Notes: generated by a model from the sequence alone, not told the origin. 64,000 bases of DNA from Delphinus delphis (GCF_949987515.2 NC_082703.1:12734680-12798679); one strand, 5' to 3'. Shown: positions 31,020 to 42,700, counted from the first letter of the stretch. Numbers and translations: made by a program.

Positions 31020-32140
31020 ACTCATTCAATAAATGTTTCTTTTTTAATTGAAATATAGTTGATGTACAATTTCATATAAGTTACAGGTGTACAATATATT
31101 GATTGACAATTTTTAAAGGTTACACTCCATTTATAGTTATTATAAAATATTGGCTATATTCCCTGTGTTGTACAAGACAGATCCTTGTAGCTTATTTTAT
31201 AAATAATAGTTTGTACCTCTCAATCCCCTACCCCTATGTTGCCTCTCCCCCGCTCCCCTCTCCCCACTGGTAACCACTAGTTTGTTCTCTATATCTCAAC
31301 AAATGTTTCTTGAGTGACGACTCTGCTAACCACGGTCCTAGGTGCTTGTATACCTTAAACAGTTTAAGTCCAGCACTTATATTTTACTGGAGGGGTGGGG
31401 AGAGCGAACAAAGATCATAAATAAATTTTAAAAATCAGGTGTCAAAGAGTGATATTGAAACAAAGAAAATAAAGTGGGGAAAGGCGGAAAACAGTGATGG
31501 AGCGCGAGGGCTGCTATTCTGGGTAGAATGGTCTTGGAAGGCTTCTCTGAGGAGGTGACATTTGGGGTGAGATCTGAATATGATGAGGAAGTGTGTCACA
31601 TGGCCGTGGAGGGAAACTCATTCTGGGACCAGTGGTGGGGGTGAGCTCAGCGTTTGGAGGATGAGAAAAAGGACCAGTTGGGTGGGAAAGGAAGGTAGGG
31701 CTAATTTGGGTAAGATTTTAGAGGCCATAGAATGGAGCTTGGGTTTTAGTCTAAGAGCCACGGCAACTGGGGGAGGATTTTAAGCCGGCGGAGACATGAT
31801 TTGACGGATGCTTTTAAAAGGCCCCTCTGGTGCTGTGGGGAGAATGGGCCATAGGGGAACGCAAGCTGACCCTTGGAGAAGGATCAGGAGGCTGGCTGAC
31901 CCTGGAGGGTAAGAGCGGGGCTTGGTGGCCAGGAGAGGGTGGCAGACGTGCAGGTGGTGAGGGTCTCCAGGTTGTACTGTGACTGTAGAGCAGGCAGGAC
32001 AGCGAGCAGGCTGGGAGGGGAAAGGAGGAGTCTAGGTGACTCCAACGTTGGGAACTGAACAGCTGGGGGAATGGGGCCATCAACTGAGATGGGTAAGAGA
32101 GTGGAGGCTGCGTTTAAGGGGGACGTCAGGAGTGTGAGTG
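31020..32140 (-). mobile_element. L2 LINE, long antisense copy with a nested L1
   Basis: After the L1 gap the antisense L2 continues: AACAAATGTTTCTTGAGTGA, TTCTCTGAGGAGGTGACATT, TTTTAGAGGCCATAGAATGG, TTGGGTTTTAGTCTAAGAGC, GGCCCCTCTGGTGCTGTGG, GAGTCTAGGTGACTCCAACG. About 850 bp of L2 are retained, which is long for this family. Confidence 0.85.
31026..31311 (-). mobile_element. L1 3' end inserted in the L2, with target duplications
   Basis: Antisense L1 3' UTR at 31041-31295 (TTGAAATATAGTTGATGTAC, TTACAGGTGTACAATATATT, CCCTGTGTTGTACAAGACAG). Flanked by TCAATAAATGTTTCTT (31026-31041) and TCAACAAATGTTTCTT (31296-31311), a target duplication of L2 sequence with one mismatch. Confidence 0.9.
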
Positions 32141-32239
32141 ATTAGGGAGATAATTATTGCAAAAAGCACTAACCAGGATTTGATGGAAAGACAGAAGAGA
32201 AATCCAAGCCTAGCCCCTTGATCTTGGCCAAGTCTTTCA

Positions 32240-32435
32240 CAGGTATAGATTCCCCAATAAAATACAGGACACATAGTTAAAGTTGAATGTCAGATAAGCA
32301 ACGAATCATTTTTTTTAGTATAAGTCCCATGCAATATTTGGGGAACACTTGGTACTAAGTATTATTTATGGGAAATTCAAGTATATCTTGGCATCCTGTA
32401 TTTTAATTTGCTAAATCTGGCAACCCTACCCCCAG
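32240..32435. mobile_element. Palindromic MITE-like DNA element
   Basis: The left part AATAAAATACAGGACACATA returns reverse-complemented in the right part as GCATCCTGTATTTTAATTTG, with further matching inward (AGTTAAAGTTGAATGTCAG against GGGAAATTCAAGTATATCTTG). The centre is near AATATTTGGGGAAC. This matches a common palindromic mammalian DNA repeat ending GCTAAATCTGGCAACCC. Family name not assigned. Confidence 0.65.
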
Positions 32436-32579
32436 AGCCGTTTTGTTAAGTGTTTTGGAGCCTGGGTGGCCTAAGGACGAGTACACTTTGTACTGTGGTG
32501 CGTGAGTGCACCGTGAGCTGAGGACAGTGGGAGGGACCAACCCTGTCTACCTCTTTGGTATAGAACTCAGTTTTTAAAG

Positions 32580-32745
32580 TGCTTTTTATTTCCATGATCT
32601 CTTTTGATCCTCCTGTGGGGCTAAAATTTCCCTCCTTATTTATTTTAAAAGAGTGAGGCTCAGAGGGGTCAAATGACTTACTTAAGATCACACAACTAGC
32701 AAGGAGCAGAGCCAGGACCAGTCTCCAGGTGGAGACTGTCGTGTG
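32580..32745 (-). mobile_element. MIR SINE, antisense
   Basis: GAGTGAGGCTCAGAGGGGTC, AAATGACTTACTTAAGATCA, CACAACTAGCAAGGAGCAGA and GCCAGGACCAGTCTCCAGG follow the antisense MIR order. Confidence 0.8.
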
Positions 32746-32869
32746 TCTACTTAATTTCACAATATGTTTTCTCTTTCCTATCAGAACCCTGGTGTTGTTC
32801 AAGTTCTATGCATGCCAGCTCAAAAGGAGAAATGTGAAAAGTCTAACCCAGTCCCACAGGCAATGCCCT

Positions 32870-33265
32870 GTTATTAGTCAGGGTAGACTCATACCTAAAT
32901 CGGCTTGATCAGACTGAAGGGAAGGACTTATATTTCCTGGTCAGTGGTGACAGTTTCACTCCTGCACTCTCCATCCAGACATAAATGAGGCCATCTATAG
33001 AATTGATTCCCCCTGGCAGCCATCTTGCAATCATTTGGGAAACCAGTCTGGGATGAAGCTGACACTGAGTAGAGCAGAGCAAAGAGATGGAAAGAACCTG
33101 GGCCCATGATGACATCTTGAGCTAATGATCTTTGCCTGGCCTGGAGCCGCTCACCTCTGGGCTCCCAGTTAAGAGCTTATAAATGAGATAATAAATGGCT
33201 TTAGTGGTTAAGCCACTTTGATGCAGGATTTTCTGTTGCTTGCCACCTAAATCATCCTGACTGCT
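32870..33265 (+). mobile_element. Probable old LTR or DNA repeat
   Basis: CAGCCATCTTGCAATCATTT, GGGAAACCAGTCTGGGATG, GGAAAGAACCTGGGCCC, ATGACATCTTGAGCTAATG, ATGAGATAATAAATGGCTTT and AGCCACTTTGATGCAGG form a familiar mammalian repeat with a poly(A)-signal-like ATAATAAATG. I cannot name the family with confidence. Confidence 0.5.
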
Positions 33266-33675
33266 GCAAGGAAAATCTTGCTCTCCTTCCTCCAGTGTTT
33301 TTCCTACTACACCACATAGCTGCTATACACAAAGGGATCCAAATGCTGATGGTTTTGCCACAGAATTATTCAGGACTATCACAATTTAAAATAAAGTTTT
33401 GAAGTGGCAGGGGGCAATCTGGGAGCTGACTGGCCTTTGTGATCACTTGGAGGCAAGAACACTATCACATGTGAGAGAGGCAGGAGGAGGTGATTCAGGA
33501 TGATTGTTGAGCCTCCTGCTTAGGAGTTGCAATTGATCAGAGGGCCACTTAGGAACCCTGAGAAAGGAAGTGATGGGATGGAAATGAAGGCACAGGAAAT
33601 GCTCCTGGTCATATGTTTTAGGAAGAGCAAGCATGCTTTATCCTTTCAGATGTGTACAAAATTTTTGCAAAGCAA
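33266..33675. other. Unassigned sequence
   Basis: No gene or repeat recognised. Confidence 0.4.
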
Positions 33676-33677
33676 AG

Positions 33678-34127
33678 AGAGAATGGGTACTTTTTTTTTC
33701 TTTTTTTCAATCGAAGTATAGTTGATTTACAGTGATTCAGGTGTACAGCAAAGTGATTCAGTTATACATATAAATATATATATATTCTTTTTTAGAATCT
33801 TTTCCATTATAGATTATTACAAGATATTGAATATAGTTCAATAAACTGTGCTATACAGTTTATTTATTTTATATATAGTAGTGTGTATCTATTAATCCCA
33901 AACTCCTAATTTATCTGTCCCCCACCTTCCCCTTTGGTAACCATAAGTTTGTTTTCTGTCTGTGAGTCTGTTTCTATTTTGTAAGTTCATTTGTATCACT
34001 GTTTTAGATTCTACATATAAATGATATCGTACGATATTTGTTTTTCTCTGTCTGACTTACTTCACTTAGTATGATCGTCTCTAGGTCAATCTGTGTTGCT
34101 GCAAATAGCATTATTTAGAGAATGGGT
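33678..34127 (-). mobile_element. 5'-truncated L1, antisense, with target duplications
   Basis: L1 body 33689-34116: T-rich start, TCGAAGTATAGTTGATTTAC, GTGTACAGCAAAGTGATTCA, CTGACTTACTTCACTTAGTA, TGCTGCAAATAGCATTATTT. AGAGAATGGGT at 33678-33688 and 34117-34127 is the target duplication. Confidence 0.92.
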
Positions 34128-34565
34128 CCTCTTGCGTTCATTACCCAGTGGATGGTGTTCTTGTGAGTAATTGCCTGGAAGGAATAAGTCTTACGTCTGT
34201 TTGTATTGAGATACCTCTCCGGCTCTCTCAGGACTTGCACAGAGGAAAGGTTTGATTATGTCGACTGTCCACACAGATCCTTCATTTCCTTCAGGTGCCT
34301 TTGAATTGTTGCTTAGCCTACAACTTGGGCGGATCTCTCTCAAAAAGGCCAAGGAGGGAGCAGTTTTCTCAGAGTTATCTGAAACACTGTCTCCCGGGCT
34401 GCAGTCCTCATTTTGCCCCAAATAAGACTTAACTCGCAACTCTAAAAAAAAAAAAAGGCCAAGGATTTTTGTTTGTTTGGCTTGGTTGGGGGAAAGGCCA
34501 GGTGGATGGGACTGAGGCTGAAGGTCTTTGATCCCTTAGGTCTCCTTTCTAAGGCTGTAGGGTCT
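34128..34565. other. Unassigned sequence
   Basis: Contains an A13 run near 34444-34456. No recognised feature. Confidence 0.4.
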
Positions 34566-34589
34566 TGACGTCATGGTAAAATTTACCAT
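34566..34589. promoter_or_regulatory. Full CRE palindrome joined to an inverted repeat
   Basis: TGACGTCA at 34566-34573 is the complete CREB/ATF site. It shares its last A with ATGGTAAA-A-TTTACCAT (34573-34589), an inverted repeat with a one-base centre. Both lie just outside the MLT1 LTR. Binding is inferred from the motif only. Confidence 0.35.
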
Positions 34590-34609
34590 TAAACCACCAG
34601 GGTTGGGTT

Positions 34610-35459
34610 TCTCATATTGGTTTTCTAGGGTGCTGTTAACAAATTGCCTCAAACTTGGGGGCTTAAAACAACAGAAGTGTATTCTCTCACAGGTCTGGAG
34701 CCCAGAAATCTGGAATCTGGAGGCTCTGGGGGATTCATTCTCTTGCCTCTTCCAGCTGCTGGTGGCTATGGCTCCTTGGCTTGTGGCCACATCACTCCAG
34801 TCTCTGCCTCCTTTTTTACATGGCCCTCCCTTTTCTCTGTGTAATCTCCTTTTACCTCACTCTTTTTTTAAAAAAATGGAATTGGGTAGACCTGCCTTTT
34901 TTTTTTTAAGGTTTATTTAATATTTATTTATTTTATTTACTTTTGGTTGCGTTGGGTCTTAGTTGCGGCATGTGGGATCTTCATTGAGGCATGTGGGATC
35001 TTTCGTTGTGGTGTGTGGGTTTTCTCTTCTCTAGTTGTGGCGTGCAGGCTCCAGGGCATGTGAGCTCTGTAGTTGTGGCGTGCGGGTTCCAGAGAATGTG
35101 GGCTCTGTAGGTTGCAGCATGCAGGCTCTAGTTGAGGCACGTGGGCTCAGTAGTTGTGGCGCGTGGGCTTAGTTGCCCTGTGGCATATGGGATCTTAGTT
35201 CCCTGACCAGGGATTGAACCCGTGTCCCCTGCATTGCAAGGTGGATTCTTTACCACTGGACCACCAGAGAAGTCCCCTGCCTCACTCTTACAAGGACATC
35301 GTCATGGGATTCAGGGCCCCTCAGAAAATCCAGGATGATCTCACCTCAATATCCTTAACTTAATTATATCTGCAAAGACCCTTTCCCACCAAAAGTTCAC
35401 GTTCACAGGTCCCAGTATATGGACAGATCTTTTTGGGGGCCACCATTCAATTCACCACA
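34610..35459 (-). mobile_element. MLT1-type MaLR LTR, antisense, split by a SINE
   Basis: Antisense LTR: TTAACAAATTGCCTCAAACT, TTGGGGGCTTAAAACAACAG, TCTCTCACAGGTCTGGAGCC, TTGGCTTGTGGCCACATCAC, then after the SINE CTTACAAGGACATCGTCATG, TATATCTGCAAAGACCC and CATTCAATTCACCACA. It ends in CA at 35459, the complement of the TG start. Confidence 0.88.
34897..35282 (-). mobile_element. CHR-type SINE (older, long form) inside the MLT1 LTR
   Basis: Poly(T) 34897-34906, AATATTTATTTATTTTATTT, GTTGCGTTGGGTCTTAGTTG, several GTTGTGGCGTGCAGGCT-type body blocks, ending near 35276 with the complement of GGGACTTCTCTGGTGGTCCA. Short CTGCCT-type duplications and a CTCACTCTT repeat (34856-34864, 35281-35289) lie outside, so the exact 3' edge is uncertain. 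Confidence 0.9.
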
Positions 35460-35959
35460 GGTCTCTTTTGCTACGATCAAGTTATGCCCTTTCAACTCTT
35501 TGAGTCGCAACACTCTCACCTGTGAAATAGGTGCATAGTCACTGACTTTCTTATCTCACGGGTTTGCTGAGATCCATACCTTCACCTAAGTGAATGATCA
35601 GGGGATGGAATGATGGGATGGGGTACGGTGAAGGAATGGTCACCAATATTTGGGTGGAAGCCGGGGAAGCAGGAGGGATTGTAAAACAGGGAGAATGCGG
35701 TGTGAACTCATCAATGGGGAGAGGGAAGGAAAGCTTCAGAAGAAGGAGCTGGAGCAGGGGTTGCGTGCTGGGCGATGCAGCTGCACGTGGACATACCTGT
35801 ATGTATCAGTTCTCTCCTGCTTCTCGGCTGGGAGCATCAACACTCAGCTTTGAAGGAGGACAGTCAAGGAAAACTGATGAGTTGGGGGAGGAGGATGAGA
35901 AAGGGAAAATAAGAAAGAAAGTACTGGTCTTTCTCTGGTTACCTGTGAGGATACAATGG
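35460..35959. other. Unassigned sequence
   Basis: Purine-rich around 35590-35760 with a plus-strand open frame of low-complexity character. No gene recognised. Confidence 0.4.
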
Positions 35960-36118
35960 GAAACCTCTGTTCTTCTTCATTTTTTTTTGGCATGCGGGAT
36001 CTCCTGACCGGGGATTGAACCTGCACCCCTGGCAGTGGAAGTGCGGAGTCTTAACCTCTGGACTGCAAGGGAAGTCCCGAAACCTCTGTTCTTCTGAGTT
36101 TTTTTTTTTTTTTTTTTT
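35960..36118 (-). mobile_element. Short tRNA-head SINE with target duplications, then poly(T)
   Basis: Antisense SINE 35977-36078 of only about 100 bp (TTGGCATGCGGGATCTCCTG, TTAACCTCTGGACTGCAAGG). Perfect 17-bp target duplications GAAACCTCTGTTCTTCT lie at 35960-35976 and 36079-36095. A separate run of T at about 36099-36118 follows with no element body attached. Confidence 0.93.
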
Positions 36119-36364
36119 AACCACAGAAGGAGAAAGGAGAGGCAGTAGCTCGAAGGCTGTGATGGTTTCTCCCAGAGAAAACTGTCCTGGGATACTTGGA
36201 TGTCCTGGGAGTGAGAAACATGCAGAAGTGAGATTTCTTCGAATCGTGCTGTCTGCAGTTAAACGTGTATGCAGGGATTTCACCAGTACCAAAGCCCAGG
36301 AGGAGCCTGGATTCTAAGAAAAAAACCCAGAGTCCATCTGAATATCAAGAAAGAAGGGAAAATA
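36119..36364. other. Unassigned sequence
   Basis: No recognised feature. Confidence 0.35.
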
Positions 36365-36540
36365 ATGCGTATTGACTACTTACTCTGCAGGGGAAGGGCG
36401 TCTTTTACAAATATTATCTTGCCTCATGACAATCTCAGAAAAGAAGTTTTCAAATAGGTGAGGAAACTCAGGCTCTGAGAAATCCCGAGACTTGCCCACG
36501 GCAAAACGCATATCCTCCAGGTTCACACTCTGGTCAATCT
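36365..36540 (-). mobile_element. MIR SINE, antisense
   Basis: TATTGACTACTTACTCTGCA, ATAGGTGAGGAAACTCAGGC, TCTGAGAAATCCCGAGACTT, GCCCACGGCAAAACGCATA and TCACACTCTGGTC are in antisense MIR order. Confidence 0.75.
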
Positions 36541-37520
36541 GGCATTGAAGTTTATGTCTGTCTATTCTCGCCGGCTGCCCTTGAGGATTAGCAGGACGTC
36601 ACCACCACCTGGTGCTCACATATGGCGTTTCTTTACCTCTTGTCTGGGCTTCTGTTTTCTCTCCTATTTAAAATGTAAATTTCAATCATCAGTGTTCAGT
36701 CAAATTGTGTTATTTAACTTTAATCCTTTAGTTCATGGCAAAGGACATCTGGCAGACCAAATATGCTCGGATTCATATTATTCCAAGTATGTGTGATAAC
36801 CCTGGGAGGCTCCCCAGACTCAGTGCCTTTGGGGGTCCCCCAGCTTGATGGAAAGGTGTGTCTTGCAGATTCAACCGCAAATGTCATAGCTAGGGTAACT
36901 CTGGCCGAGTCGGCTGGCTCTTTGAAATCTTGTCATTGAGGGCCAGGCCAAGGACACGACCTACGATTCTGCATTGAGGATGAACAGTAGCGCCGTAGAA
37001 ACACCGCCACCAAATAGAGGTGTCAAGAACAGTTCCACTCAAAAACAACTATTCCGTACCGATGACGTGTTTCAAGGAAGTGAATTATCTACCTGCGTGG
37101 AGGACAAATAAAAAAAGGATTTCTTCTTCAGGCCCAGGAAGATTAGTTGGCTGAGTCACAGAGACAGACAGTCTGTCGACGTGCTGGTCCTTAAGTGATG
37201 TCACATTTTAATCTCCTCATTGGAATTGCAAAGGTTGAGAAGGAAATGTTTCCGTTCCTTTCAGAACCTCGGCGTGGGTGAGGACCCACTGGCAGCCCTC
37301 TTACTCTTGAGGCTTGTATCTGACAAAAGGGAGGGGTCCGGCTCTTAGGAGGGAAGTAATGGATCGGAAATTTGAGTTGATGGATCCGGCATGTGGACAT
37401 GGTCACAGTTCCGACACCCAAGAGTTTTGAAATGAGAACAGAGTAAGCCTATGAGGATAGACCCCACCCGGGGTCATTCTGGATCTGCCATCAGTATAGA
37501 CAGCACTCAGCAAGAGAAAT
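36541..37520. other. Unassigned unique sequence
   Basis: No repeat or gene recognised over about 980 bp. CpG is somewhat more frequent at 36.86-37.28 kb than in neighbouring DNA. Confidence 0.4.
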
Positions 37521-37524
37521 TATA

Positions 37525-37870
37525 ATGATCACAGTGACAGCAATGGCAACCATATTCCCTGCTCGTTGTGTGCCAGGCTGTGGGGTAACACCTTGGCCCC
37601 TCCTTCCAACACAGCATCCAGGTAATATGGGGTCCAAAAGGGCTAGGAATGGAGATGGGAGACATTGCTGGAATGAAACTCAAGCTCAGAAGAAGGGAGA
37701 TAATAATAGTAGCAAGGGTTCTGAGGATGAAATGAGTTGATATATGTGAACCGCTTACGCTTAAAAGGTGTCTGGCACTTTTTAATTCCCATACTGGTGT
37801 TAGTACTTATTATTCTTATATGCACAAATGAAGACATTCAGGGTCAGAGGGGTTACCTACTCACGCAACC
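37525..37870. mobile_element. Cluster of MIR fragments in both orientations
   Basis: 37540-37620 reads as antisense MIR (TTGTGTGCCAGGCTGTGG). 37685-37790 reads sense (GGGAGATAATAATAGTAGCA, GAGGATGAAATGAGTTGATA, GGTGTCTGGCACTTTT). 37800-37870 is antisense again (GTTAGTACTTATTATTC, CATTCAGGGTCAGAGGGG). Probably two or three copies side by side. Confidence 0.5.
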
Positions 37871-39295
37871 CAGGCCCATCTACAAAGCCCTTTCTCTTTA
37901 CACCAGACGCCTCTCCTTCTCTTTTGCGTCCACGTCTCTAGAATGGGGCTTACGGTCAAAGGCACCATACCCAGCAGAAACAGCCCTGCAGAGCAGAACT
38001 TCCTGTTCCCGAGGCTGGTGGAGCTTTAATTAATTCCCCAGGGTGAGAGCGTGCAGGGGCTGTCCCTCAAGGCCCTGTGCCGCTACCCGCAGCTGTGTGG
38101 TAGACACGAAACCATAGACAGTTCTTAGTTTTGAGGATCTGACGAGAGAAGCGGGTTTCTGGGAAAGTGACTTGGCTTGTTATGGAGTGGTCTTGGGGGA
38201 GAAGGACATTTCTTTTGGTTACTAAATATGACCTGATTCTGAGCTGATCTCTCCCAGGTCCTCAGGCTTTTCTGGCCTACCTGACCCCAGTGGTTGCCCA
38301 GCGGGAGTTAGGCTGCCCCCTTGAGCTCAGACCCTTGCTCTGGCTCCTAGAGGCCGCATGCTCTTGACTAATTCACTGATTCTCCCTGAGTCTTTTCAGT
38401 AACATTATAGGGTCAAACTAGGTCATTGATAAGCTCCCTGGTAGTTCTAAATTGCCATCATTCTGAGAGCAATTAATATGTCGATTGACTTTGGGACCTT
38501 GTATCAATCACCAGCATTTTGCTTTCTTCTGGGACTCTGCCAGTCTCAGTGGGGAACTTGTCTGAGGTTTCTGCCCCACTGGTTGAGCACAGGTGAGGCC
38601 CGGGGCTGGTGGAATGTCTGGGGGACCCACAGTTCTGCAGAGTCCAGAGTGGAAGGTTCTGTCTTGAGTGGACACTGTTAACAGCCACTGATTTAACGGT
38701 AGCCTCACTTTCAAAAGTGCAGAGAAAGTGTTACAAGCAGAAAAGGGAGAGAGTGTGCATAGATTGAAAAGAACCCAGTCCACTTGATTCATGAATAATT
38801 CAGGGGAGTGGTGGGCAGTCAGGCCATTTTATATTTTCAGCATGAACTAATTTACACTTGTGACCATTATTGAGAATTTTGGGGCCAAAAAGCTATCGCA
38901 CTTTAGAGCTGGATATGAACTCAAATATTCTAAAAATGAGCGTGGTCTTGTGGAAGAATCCCGGAATTTTGGATTGTATTCTGTGCAAAGGATTAGAGCT
39001 GATGAACTAGTCCTGAACGTTTCTGTTGTGGTGACAGTAACCCAGAGGCAGATGTGGATGTGGTCATGGCCTCCATGCACTGATGAAAGAAGACTCTAGA
39101 AGAAACGTCATCTAGACCTTGCCCTGTCCCTTGAAATGCATAACTGTCAAGTTATAGGGTTAATGATGTCTGCCTGTTGCTTTGCTGGATGTTACTTCCA
39201 AACTCTATGCCTGAATTCTTCTTGATAAATTTGATAGGACAAAATTTTGTTGTTGTTTATGTATAGTCAGTCCTTTCTTCCTAAAATGAGCAGAT
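37871..39295. other. Unassigned unique sequence
   Basis: A plus frame at 38860-39099 and a minus frame at 38847-39080 overlap. Neither resembles a known protein. No repeat recognised apart from a possible degraded MIR near 38330-38460. Confidence 0.4.
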
Positions 39296-39297
39296 CT

Positions 39298-39928
39298 TGG
39301 AACTGGGAAATTTGTTTTCAAATATTTTATTTATTTATTCATTTATATTGAAGTGTAGTTGATTTACAGTGTCATATAGTTGGAATCATACAGGATGTAG
39401 CCTTTTCAGATTGGCTTCTTTTACTTAATGATATGCATTTAAGGTTTCTCCATATCTCTTCAAGTCTTGACAGCTCATTTCCTTTTAGCACTGAAAGTAT
39501 TCCCTTGCCTAGTGTACCACAGTTTATTTATCCACCTACTGAAGAACATCTTGCTTGCTTCCAGGTTTTGGCAATTTTGAATAAAATTGTGTAAACAAAC
39601 AAAAAAATTTATTTATATTGAAGTTTAGTTGATTTACAATGTTGTGTTAGTTTCAGGTGTACAGCAAAGTGATTCAGTTATATATATATATGTGTGTGTG
39701 TATGTGTGTGTATATATATACTTTTTCAGATTCTTTTCCATTATAGGTTATTACAAGATATTGAATATAGTTCCCTGTGCTATACAGTAGGTCCTTGTTG
39801 TTTATCCATTCTATATATAATTGTGTGTATATGTTAATCCCCAATTCCTAATTTATCCTTAACCCTCCTTCCCTTCTGGTAACCGTAAGTTTGTTTTCTA
39901 TGTCTGTGAGTCTCTTCTGGAACTGGGA
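39298..39928 (-). mobile_element. Composite antisense L1
   Basis: Three pieces, all antisense. 39317-39375 is an L1 3' tip (TATTGAAGTGTAGTTGATTT). 39376-39595 is older ORF2 text (TAGTGTACCACAGTTTATTT, CCTACTGAAGAACATCTTGC). 39600-39916 is a second L1 3' UTR (TATTGAAGTTTAGTTGATTT, GTGTACAGCAAAGTGATTCA) with an internal (TA)/(TG) array. TGGAACTGGGA occurs on both outer sides, so the block may have moved as one unit or arisen by repeated insertion. Confidence 0.8.
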
Positions 39929-40900
39929 GCTTTGGTTTGTGGATCCCTGAGCAAGGAGTTATGTGAGTTTGCAGGCAGCAGCTGAGAGCAAGGGATGAGA
40001 TGGGGGGCCCAGAGGGAGACTTTGGAGCTGAGAGACTGGACTCCTAGGAATGAGAGCTTCAAGGGAAGAAAGAGAGACCCATCGACTGCCGGCTGGGGAG
40101 AAATCGACTAGTAAATGGAGACCCGCAGAGTTTGGTGTGGTGTATGCGATAGAAAACCCTCCTCTGAATTCCCTACAAAGTCTCCGGGAAACTCGAAGTC
40201 ACACTGTTGTTGAGATGTGAGTCGATTCTTTCTGGAAAGTGGAAAGTCTGGCTGAGCCCTGCATTAAGGCAACAGAGAAAGCCGGCCTGGGGACCACAGG
40301 TGAATTACTGTGGACCACAACTGCTGCTCAAGCCAGAGGGCCTTGCTTAATGCACACACACACTCACACGCAGAGCTGTAGAGACCCCCACAATGTGTGA
40401 ATGTGTCTGTGTCTGGTGTGCTAACTGTATCCACTTAATGCAAACACACACCCCGTAGACCCCTACAGCCACGCATTTGGTGTATGCATTTTACTTCCTG
40501 GCTTTGTCCAATAGTTTTTACCCTCCTCCCTGTTTCCTCACTTCTTTGTTTAACCTAGATTTTCACTATGCATTTTATAACCTGTATAACTAAGTGCCCG
40601 CCATCCAGTTTCCACCACATTCTACAGGTGCAGTAACCAATGTCAGTGGACAGGCCATTACCCCATCAGTACTGTTACCCAGACTGCTGAAATCACTTCC
40701 TTTCAGCTTTATTGTAATTGGAAAAAGAGTGTGGTTAAAAATACACATCGGCTAAATGACTGTGATGACTACTCGCTCCTGCCATCCTGGCGGCCTGATG
40801 CCTGCGGCCCTGGTTTCCGTCCCTCTGCTGGGAGGACTGTCCCTCACCCGTGACGCTGGCTGTGGTCTCCGGCATCCCGAGCCTGGGCCTCCTGAACTTC
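39929..40900. other. Unassigned unique sequence
   Basis: Includes a short CA-rich array at about 40352-40372. No gene or repeat recognised. Confidence 0.4.
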
Positions 40901-40904
40901 CTTT

Positions 40905-41345
40905 AAGTGGAACTCAGGCACCTTGATCAGATAAAAGCTATTTTTGCTCTGGCTCTGCTAAGCTAGATTCCATCTCACATTCCATTAAAGGAACTGCCTT
41001 CTTTCTTTTTCCTTTGTTGCTAAGGAATAGCTTTTCCCCTCAGATTGATTTTTTTCCCTTGAAGAAGCCCCAGCCTACACAACACTTGGTGGTAATTTAA
41101 AATGAGCCCAAGAGCTGTAGCTCCTATTAGAAGCACAGAGCAACTTGCTAAGTGTCATTAGGGGTCAGCAGGGCCCGTCTTTTAACTAAACACCCAAGTG
41201 CTGTTTTAGAACAACGGTGACTACTTCTCTTTGGCAAACACTGATCTACTGCTCAGTTTCTCCAATTATGGGCTGAGCTCGCCCCTGCCCACGAGCCAGC
41301 TAATCAGACTTTTATGAGTTTTGCTCTCTCACGCCCAGGGCTATG
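40905..41345. promoter_or_regulatory. Candidate conserved non-coding block
   Basis: Repeat-free, with SOX-like CCTTTGTTGC (41011-41020), an RFX-like half GTTGCTAAGG, HOX/CDX-like TTTTATGAG (41310-41318) and GCTAATCAGAC. Suggestive of a developmental enhancer. No alignment was possible. Confidence 0.25.
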
Positions 41346-42700
41346 AGCTGAATGCAGGCATCTGGGGAGAGAGGAGGACATGCTTTCCCTGGAAGCCGGC
41401 TTCCCACTCTGACCTGTGAGTCAGGAATCAGACTGGGTTGCTCATCTGCTGTGGAATTCGTTAAGTGCCTGCCCCTCCAGATCGGAAGAGTGCGTGCGTG
41501 CGTGTGCTTGTAAGTGTGTGATTCCTAGTGTGGACGAGCAGCTCAGCAGCAGGGAGCCAGGCTGCAGAGGCGGCTAGGGGCAGCTAACCAGGGTGCACAG
41601 GTCACCCTCACGCATGTGGGCTCCCTGCGGGGTGTTCCTGCCTGACCTCTCCTGGCAACGCTGGATTCCACACCTAGGGTCATTGTCAGCTGTGGCCCTG
41701 GAGATCAGAATGGGCTCAGTTTGTTACAAAACGAATTCATAAAATTCTGTTGCTGCTGAAAGAGCTTTTATAGGGAGCCAGCTCTGGGGAAGCTGGCATG
41801 TGGGTAGAGATACACCCTTGTGGGGGTGGTCGACGTTGCTTGGTTTTTATTCGAGGATCAGGCATTGAGGAAAGCTCCAGGATCTTTCAGACTAGGCTGG
41901 CTGCAGCCTGTCCTGCCTGTTCTCTGAGCAAACTCTGCCCCCCCCAGGCCACAGCACCCCCGTCGCCCCTCTGCGGGACTGGGGGCTCTGTGGGAGCAGA
42001 GCCAGCGTCTGGTCAACTCCGTCTCCCCTTGGTGCACAGGAAGCAGAAACTCAAGCTTGGCTGGATGTTTGATGAAGCGGGGAGACAGCTAGGATCCTCA
42101 CTTCGCTGACTCAGGATGTCAGCACGACTTGATTAGTCTTCAATTGATTGTCCCTAAGTGATTCTGACAAATGTTTTCAAATGTGTATTTTCTGATATTT
42201 TCTCTGTCCTATACAGATCCCAATTCTTTCTTCTCTGCTTCTAAGACTCTCTTCTCCTCCCTCTTGACCCAGAATCCTGGAAGCCCTGGGACCTCAAACC
42301 CCAGCTGTCCCAGGAGAGTCCAACTTCCATCAGCAGGGGCGTCAGGACCCTGGTGGAAGGGAGGACCTGGTCCGTGTCGCCAGCTGAACCTTGGGGTGAA
42401 TCCTCCTGCAGAGCTACCTGTGAATGGTGCCTGGCATGGTTATGGCTGACATGTCTAAATATGTGTTTTTCATATACCCTATGAGAATCTGTACTGATTG
42501 CCCTAAACTTCAAACGTAAGTGGACACACCTAGAGAGTGCCCGATCTTGTGGAAAATACCAATAATTCCAATTATTATTTTTTTAAAGCCCAGTTAAGCC
42601 TAAGTGTTACCAAAAGAAAGCTTTCCTTTACAGTATCTTGAACAATACAGTGCACATCATATTGACTAACTTCAGCTGACGCAAGGCAAGAAGGGAAGAA
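41346..42700. other. Unassigned sequence
   Basis: A short (TGCG)/(TG) array near 41490-41520. The 41.8-42.1 kb part is GC-rich with a C8 run at 41938-41945. No gene recognised. Confidence 0.4.
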
